Of a stretch of 8,245 bases of DNA, positions 5,722 to 8,245 are shown piece by piece. The stretch spans positions 16,339 to 24,583 of the forward strand of contig MHLB01000027.1 in assembly GCA_001818895.1 (NCBI GenBank). Direction: 5' to 3'. The DNA is from Candidatus Liptonbacteria bacterium RIFCSPLOWO2_01_FULL_53_13 (GTDB lineage: Bacteria; Patescibacteriota; Minisyncoccia; UBA6257; 2-01-FULL-56-20). Both the position numbers and the translations under genes were made by a program. The stretch's first letter is position 1, and each line of letters starts with the position of its first letter. The notes under the pieces are model-generated. The model saw only the letters and a program-made list of their open reading frames with translations, was not told where the DNA came from and searched no databases.

Positions 5722-5750
5722 ATTATATCTCTCTCTTATCAGAATGTCAA
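5722..5750 (-). promoter_or_regulatory. Full-consensus sigma70 promoter
   Basis: On the minus strand TTGACA (5745-5750), a 17-nt spacer and TATAAT (5722-5727) match consensus at all 12 positions with optimal spacing. An A-rich tract (ATTAAAAAAG) just upstream could act as an UP element. The RNA should start near 5715, leaving a leader of about 84 nt before the ATG at 5631. It drives the unknown membrane protein gene. Confidence 0.92.
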
Positions 5751-5790
5751 ACTTTTTTAATAAACACCTTTCTCGTTTCCAAATTATGAT

Positions 5791-6546
5791 TTACTTTTCC
5801 ACATTCCGCGCCGCTTCGCGGTATTTGCAGAAATCGCAATCGTCGCCGGATTCGGGGACTTTGTCGCCCGCAAGGCATTCGTGCGCGCCGATAATCGCAG
5901 TTTCCACCCATGAATCGTCGCCCGTGTAAGGAAGCACCTTAATGTCAAATTCCAGCTTCGCGTCAAACGCCGCTTTGTCGGTATTCCCGTTACAGTAGAC
6001 GAAATATCCGGTCGGTGAGACCTTGTAGCCGTTCCGCCGGAAAAGCCACTGGTAAATTTCCATCTGGCGCTTGTAGCCGATCTGCCATTCGGCGTCCAGG
6101 TTCACTTCACTCTCTTTCGAGGTCGCCTTATAGTCCACGATAATAAGTTCGCCGTTTGGCGCAACCCACACGTCGTCTATGCCTCCCGTGATAAAGAAAT
6201 TCGTCGGTTCGTGGAGATACGTGATTCCCCCGCCGAGTGAATCCCGCCATGTTTCAAGCTTGTCATGTGCAAGCGGTATCGCGTCCACGCCGTACGCCTT
6301 CATAAGCGGATGCGCCGTTCCTTTTGCGCGGTGCGAATCAAACTCTTTTTTGAGGAGCTTGTCTACCGCAGAATTGAGTGAAAACGGAAACCCGGGCGGC
6401 TGGGCGACGCCAAGTCGGCGGTCAAGATAAAAGCACCTCGGACAATTCAAGTAGAGGTCAATCTTGCTTCTGCTCAAGCGGAACGATTCTCTCGCGCGCG
6501 GGTCATACAGATTCCGCGTGCGGTTCGGATTGTAGTATTTGGACAT
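5791..6546 (-). CDS. PD-(D/E)XK (RecB/Cas4-like) nuclease family protein, stand-alone
   Basis: A 251-residue protein with the RecB-type nuclease core: GGIDDVW (121-127, Asp124), IIVDYKATS (135-143, Asp138 and Lys140) and GYKRQMEIYQ (157-166), with the QxxxY-type motif Gln161-Tyr165. The N-terminal SRSKIDLYLNCPRCFYL (25-41) is the usual opening of this family, with Cys35 and Cys38. The C-terminal CDFC gives Cys237 and Cys240. Four such cysteines could hold an iron-sulfur cluster as in Cas4 and AddB, though those have one N-terminal and three C-terminal cysteines. No helicase or Cas gene is nearby, so a recombination or repair partner is unknown. ATG 6544-6546 is chosen; a GTG 24 nt upstream lies inside a hairpin repeat. 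No Shine-Dalgarno is seen. It follows the bactofilin-like gene by 95 nt. Confidence 0.88.
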   Translation of the reverse strand: MSKYYNPNRTRNLYDPRARESFRLSRSKIDLYLNCPRCFYLDRRLGVAQPPGFPFSLNSAVDKLLKKEFDSHRAKGTAHPLMKAYGVDAIPLAHDKLETWRDSLGGGITYLHEPTNFFITGGIDDVWVAPNGELIIVDYKATSKESEVNLDAEWQIGYKRQMEIYQWLFRRNGYKVSPTGYFVYCNGNTDKAAFDAKLEFDIKVLPYTGDDSWVETAIIGAHECLAGDKVPESGDDCDFCKYREAARNVEK

Positions 6547-6553
6547 TACAGTA

Positions 6554-6576
6554 TAAGAAGTGTAACACACTTCTTA
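6554..6576. repeat. Perfect 10-bp hairpin before the nuclease gene
   Basis: TAAGAAGTGT (6554-6563) and ACACTTCTTA (6567-6576) pair perfectly around AAC. It ends 7 nt before the nuclease start codon. There is no T-run after it, so it is more likely an operator, a leader hairpin or a dispersed repeat than a terminator. Confidence 0.75.
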
Positions 6577-6577
6577 T

Positions 6578-6615
6578 CGCAGACAAACGCGGACTTTACG
6601 CTGACTAACGCGGAC
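6578..6615. repeat. 17-nt direct repeat between the bactofilin-like and nuclease genes
   Basis: CGCAGACAAACGCGGAC (6578-6594) recurs as CGCTGACTAACGCGGAC (6599-6615), two mismatches, period 21 nt. It fills much of the 95-nt gap, which shows no obvious promoter. Confidence 0.7.
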
Positions 6616-6641
6616 GGGACGACAAATCGCCAATCGCAACG

Positions 6642-7787
6642 CTACCTTGCTATCCACACGCGCTCATAAAGCATCGCCGACCATGCGCCCAGAGATGCGA
6701 GGAAGAATGCAAGCAAGGCGATCCATCCCACGAACGGAATGACCGCAAGGACATACGTGCCGCATACTCCTGCGAGAATGGTTTTCCAGTTGAGCACGTT
6801 CCTCTCGTCGCGTTTCACGATTCTCCGGAGCAAGGGGCCGAGCACGAACGCGACTCCCACATTCGCGAGCACCAAGAGGCCGATATAAACGAGTACTCCG
6901 AGAATCCCCGGAATGAACCCGATCATAGTAATGAACGCAAGGATGATGGCGAACGGGACTACAACCAGGACCACGAATCCGCGGAACATTTCTCTGCCGA
7001 ACGAGCCGATGGCGCGATGCGAGAACGACTCGGAGCCCGCGCGGAAGAGATAGAACAAGAGAAGCGCCGCAACAAGTATCGCAAGGAACTTAATCGTCGC
7101 CCATGCGCCCAAGAATGCGACGAATCCTTTCTTCGCGCCCTCGCTCTTGTACTTTGAAGTTTCTACTTTATGGTAGTTGGTTGCGCCGACAATCTTTGCG
7201 CCCGTGGTGACTTGCGCTTCCTTAGGCGACCAATATTCCATGTTCCCGCCGATTGACGCATACGAGCCGAGCGTAAGCATATCGGCATGGATGTTCGCGT
7301 CTCCGCCTACCGCGCCGTTCACGTCAACGTCTCCTCCGCCAACCTTCACATTGCCTTCCACGTCTCCGTCAATCGTTACCTTGCCGCCTCCGATTGCCAC
7401 GTCTTTTCCTACCTTCGCGCCCGAAACAATAGTGACGGTTCCGCCCACTACGACCACCTCGCCCTTCACTTCTCCCGAGATGGTGACGGTGCCTCCCGCG
7501 ACGCGCACATCCCCGCCGACGGACCCCACCACATTCAAGGTTCCTGCGCCCGCGAGCAGGTCATCGGCTACGTTTCCCGATATGAGAATGTTTCCTCCTC
7601 CCGCGACGAGGTCTCCCTCCACGTCTCCCGCAACGACCACATTCCCTCCCCCGACGTAAAGGTTATCCTCCACGACCTCTCCCTTGCGGAGCGTGTAATC
7701 GTCTCCCCCGCGCAATTCCGCGGCGAAGGAAAACGACGGAAGCGCCACGACCGCCGCGACCGCCAACAACGTGAATATTTTTTTCAT
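6642..7787 (-). CDS. Bactofilin-like beta-solenoid protein with signal peptide and C-terminal membrane helices
   Basis: A 381-residue exported protein. Residues 1-22 are a signal peptide (KK, hydrophobic core, cleavage near SFA-A). Residues about 45-187 hold eight glycine-rich repeats of about 17 residues with alternating Val/Ile, such as VVAGDVEGDLVAGGGN, VTISGEVKGEVVVVGGT and VTIDGDVEGNVKVGGGD, which should stack as a right-handed beta-helix like bactofilins (polymer-forming cytoskeletal proteins). Residues 228-249, 268-290, 292-317, 336-354 and 355-372 are hydrophobic, giving four or five membrane helices. Bactofilins are cytoplasmic and lack the signal, so the solenoid is probably displayed outside or at the cell surface. 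The start MKKIF (ATG 7785-7787) fits the signal peptide; an upstream in-frame ATG at 7866-7868 lies before the predicted RNA start. Its role may be surface structure or shape; that is inference. Confidence 0.85.
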   Translation of the reverse strand: MKKIFTLLAVAAVVALPSFSFAAELRGGDDYTLRKGEVVEDNLYVGGGNVVVAGDVEGDLVAGGGNILISGNVADDLLAGAGTLNVVGSVGGDVRVAGGTVTISGEVKGEVVVVGGTVTIVSGAKVGKDVAIGGGKVTIDGDVEGNVKVGGGDVDVNGAVGGDANIHADMLTLGSYASIGGNMEYWSPKEAQVTTGAKIVGATNYHKVETSKYKSEGAKKGFVAFLGAWATIKFLAILVAALLLFYLFRAGSESFSHRAIGSFGREMFRGFVVLVVVPFAIILAFITMIGFIPGILGVLVYIGLLVLANVGVAFVLGPLLRRIVKRDERNVLNWKTILAGVCGTYVLAVIPFVGWIALLAFFLASLGAWSAMLYERVWIAR

Positions 7788-7820
7788 GTGGGTATTAAGG
7801 TGGGTATTTATGTGGGTATC
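7785..7820 (-). repeat. Three 12-nt tandem repeats ending in the start codon
   Basis: On the minus strand the units are GATACCCACATA (7809-7820), AATACCCACCTT (7797-7808) and AATACCCACATG (7785-7796), the last one ending in the ATG of the bactofilin-like gene. A fourth partial copy, TATACCCAA, lies at 7832-7840. There is no Shine-Dalgarno between the repeats and the ATG. Confidence 0.85.
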
Positions 7821-7839
7821 AATATATGACCTTGGGTAT

Positions 7840-7868
7840 ATGATACCGCAGATGCGCGGAAACTTCAA
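7840..7868 (-). promoter_or_regulatory. Promoter of the bactofilin-like gene
   Basis: On the minus strand TTGAAG (7863-7868), a 17-nt spacer and TATCAT (7840-7845) match consensus at 4 of 6 and 5 of 6 bases. The spacer contains CCGC GCATCT GCGG, a short inverted repeat that could bind a regulator. RNA would start near 7833, giving a leader of about 45 nt made almost entirely of the 12-nt repeats. Confidence 0.6.
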
Positions 7869-7891
7869 AGCTACGTGCTCAAATCAAACGA

Positions 7892-7921
7892 TTTGCATTT
7901 TTTCTTAAAGTATTGTATGAT
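7892..7921 (+). promoter_or_regulatory. Possible promoter of the partial plus-strand gene
   Basis: TTTGCA (7892-7897), an 18-nt spacer and TATGAT (7916-7921) match consensus at 4 of 6 and 5 of 6 bases. RNA would start near 7928, leaving a leader of about 130 nt with several inverted repeats. It diverges from the minus-strand promoter at 7840-7868, and the two are only 23 nt apart. Confidence 0.4.
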
Positions 7922-7958
7922 ATCCCCGCACTTTGAAAACATATTTGAAGCTACTCTT

Positions 7959-8047
7959 AGAAGCTGGTTCTAGCCCTTAGGGCATAATATAAGAAGTATC
8001 GTGCAATAAGAGCTAGAACTAGCCGGGTGGATAGGAATGCCATCCGC
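7959..8047 (+). promoter_or_regulatory. Structured leader with inverted repeats
   Basis: GCTGGTTCTAGC (7963-7974) pairs with GCTAGAACTAGC (8012-8023) as a 12-bp RNA stem with one G-U pair, across 37 nt. TAGAA (7959-7963) and TTCTA (7968-7972) can form a small rival hairpin using part of the same arm. Further on, GTGGAT (8027-8032) pairs with ATCCGC (8042-8047), continued by GG (8034-8035) with CC (8040-8041), and ends just before the Shine-Dalgarno. No known riboswitch class was recognised. Confidence 0.5.
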
Positions 8048-8048
8048 T

Positions 8049-8055
8049 GAGGAGG
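8049..8055 (+). promoter_or_regulatory. Strong Shine-Dalgarno site
   Basis: GAGGAGG lies 4 nt before the ATG at 8060 and fixes that start. It directly follows the last leader hairpin. Confidence 0.88.
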
Positions 8056-8059
8056 TGCC

Positions 8060-8245
8060 ATGAGCACTGCACTCGTCGGACAGCAGGGACAACAGGGAGA
8101 CGTTCGTTTCACGGTCAACCTCAAGGCCGTGGCGAAGTTGGGCGAGGCGTTCGCGCATCACGGGATCGCGCGTTACACCATCCCGAACGGATTCGCTCCG
8201 TTCAAGGAGGGCGCGCGCATGCTCTCTCTGAGAAACGTCATCGTG
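8060..8245 (+). CDS. Partial CDS of unknown function, 5' end only
   Basis: Sixty-two codons are open to the window edge with no stop, starting MSTALVGQQGQQGDVRF and continuing through a region rich in Ala, Gly and basic residues (HHGIARYTIPNGFAPFKEGAR). I recognise no domain. The QQGQQG stretch at 8-13 is low in complexity; the rest looks like a folded soluble domain, with no signal peptide or membrane helix. All four Phe codons are TTC and all three Lys codons are AAG, the same bias as the unknown gene at 5011-5631. The start rests on the GAGGAGG site and on a reading frame that stays open. A minus-strand reading frame across 7970-8161 overlaps it but lacks such support. The gene is divergent from the bactofilin-like gene. 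Confidence 0.78.
   Translation, partial: MSTALVGQQGQQGDVRFTVNLKAVAKLGEAFAHHGIARYTIPNGFAPFKEGARMLSLRNVIV

Noticed and set aside
6547..6570. Upstream GTG start for the nuclease
   Set aside because: It falls inside the perfect hairpin at 6554-6576 and adds residues with no family support.
6578..6615. Direct repeats as a possible CRISPR fragment
   Set aside because: Only two 17-nt copies with a 4-nt gap exist, which is not a repeat-spacer pattern, and no cas genes are present.
7788..7868. N-terminal extension of 27 residues for the bactofilin-like protein
   Set aside because: It would begin upstream of the predicted RNA start, would be read from the 12-nt repeat (DTHINTHLNTH) and would bury the signal peptide.
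7970..8161. Minus-strand reading frame of 63 codons
   Set aside because: It lies antisense to a plus-strand frame that has a GAGGAGG site, a consistent codon bias and no stop; its product looks like no protein and it covers the structured leader.

Overview
The window looks like part of a Candidate Phyla Radiation (Patescibacteria, Parcubacteria-like) genome. That is an inference from four things: the gene set (a Tgt with a long extra loop, a free-standing MetRS-beta-type tRNA-binding domain, a stand-alone RecB-like nuclease with CPRC and CxxC motifs); the lack of Shine-Dalgarno sites in front of most genes; short intergenic gaps; and many short palindromic or tandem repeats, some inside coding regions. 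TGA ends the glutamate dehydrogenase gene, so the standard bacterial code fits. No CRISPR array, transposase, phage gene, rRNA or complete tRNA was seen.

Layout. All genes but the last lie on the minus strand, so transcription runs from high to low coordinates. From right to left: a divergent intergenic region (7788-8059) separates a partial plus-strand gene of unknown function (8060 to the window end) from a secreted or membrane-anchored bactofilin-like beta-solenoid protein (6642-7787). Next come a PD-(D/E)XK nuclease (5791-6546) and a self-contained unit, made of a consensus promoter, a Shine-Dalgarno site, an unknown two-helix membrane protein and a GC-rich hairpin terminator (4917-5750). 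Then a likely transcription unit starts at an extended -10 near 4850: glutaredoxin (4499-4732), Glu/Leu/Phe/Val dehydrogenase (3254-4387), a PGI/PMI-type sugar isomerase (2282-3247) and the tRNA-binding protein (1919-2275). The last three are only 6 nt apart. A membrane-anchored FKBP isomerase (1325-1798) with its own likely promoter and the queuine tRNA-ribosyltransferase tgt (59-1270) follow, and a perfect 11-bp hairpin lies after tgt.

How it fits together. Most genes are metabolic and housekeeping functions: 2-oxoglutarate/glutamate interconversion, sugar-phosphate isomerisation, thiol redox, protein folding at the membrane, tRNA modification and tRNA binding. No single pathway links them. 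Two genes stand apart, the unknown membrane protein (5011-5631) and the partial gene at 8060. Both have clear Shine-Dalgarno sites, recognisable promoters and a strong preference for TTC and AAG codons, unlike their neighbours. They are the best candidates for something undescribed. The second theme is repeats: a perfect 20-bp palindrome adds residues LPAGRQ to the tRNA-binding protein, a palindromic element and a 14-nt tandem repeat lie in one loop of Tgt, a paired-hairpin repeat abuts the dehydrogenase start, and a 12-nt triplicate runs into the start codon of the bactofilin-like gene.
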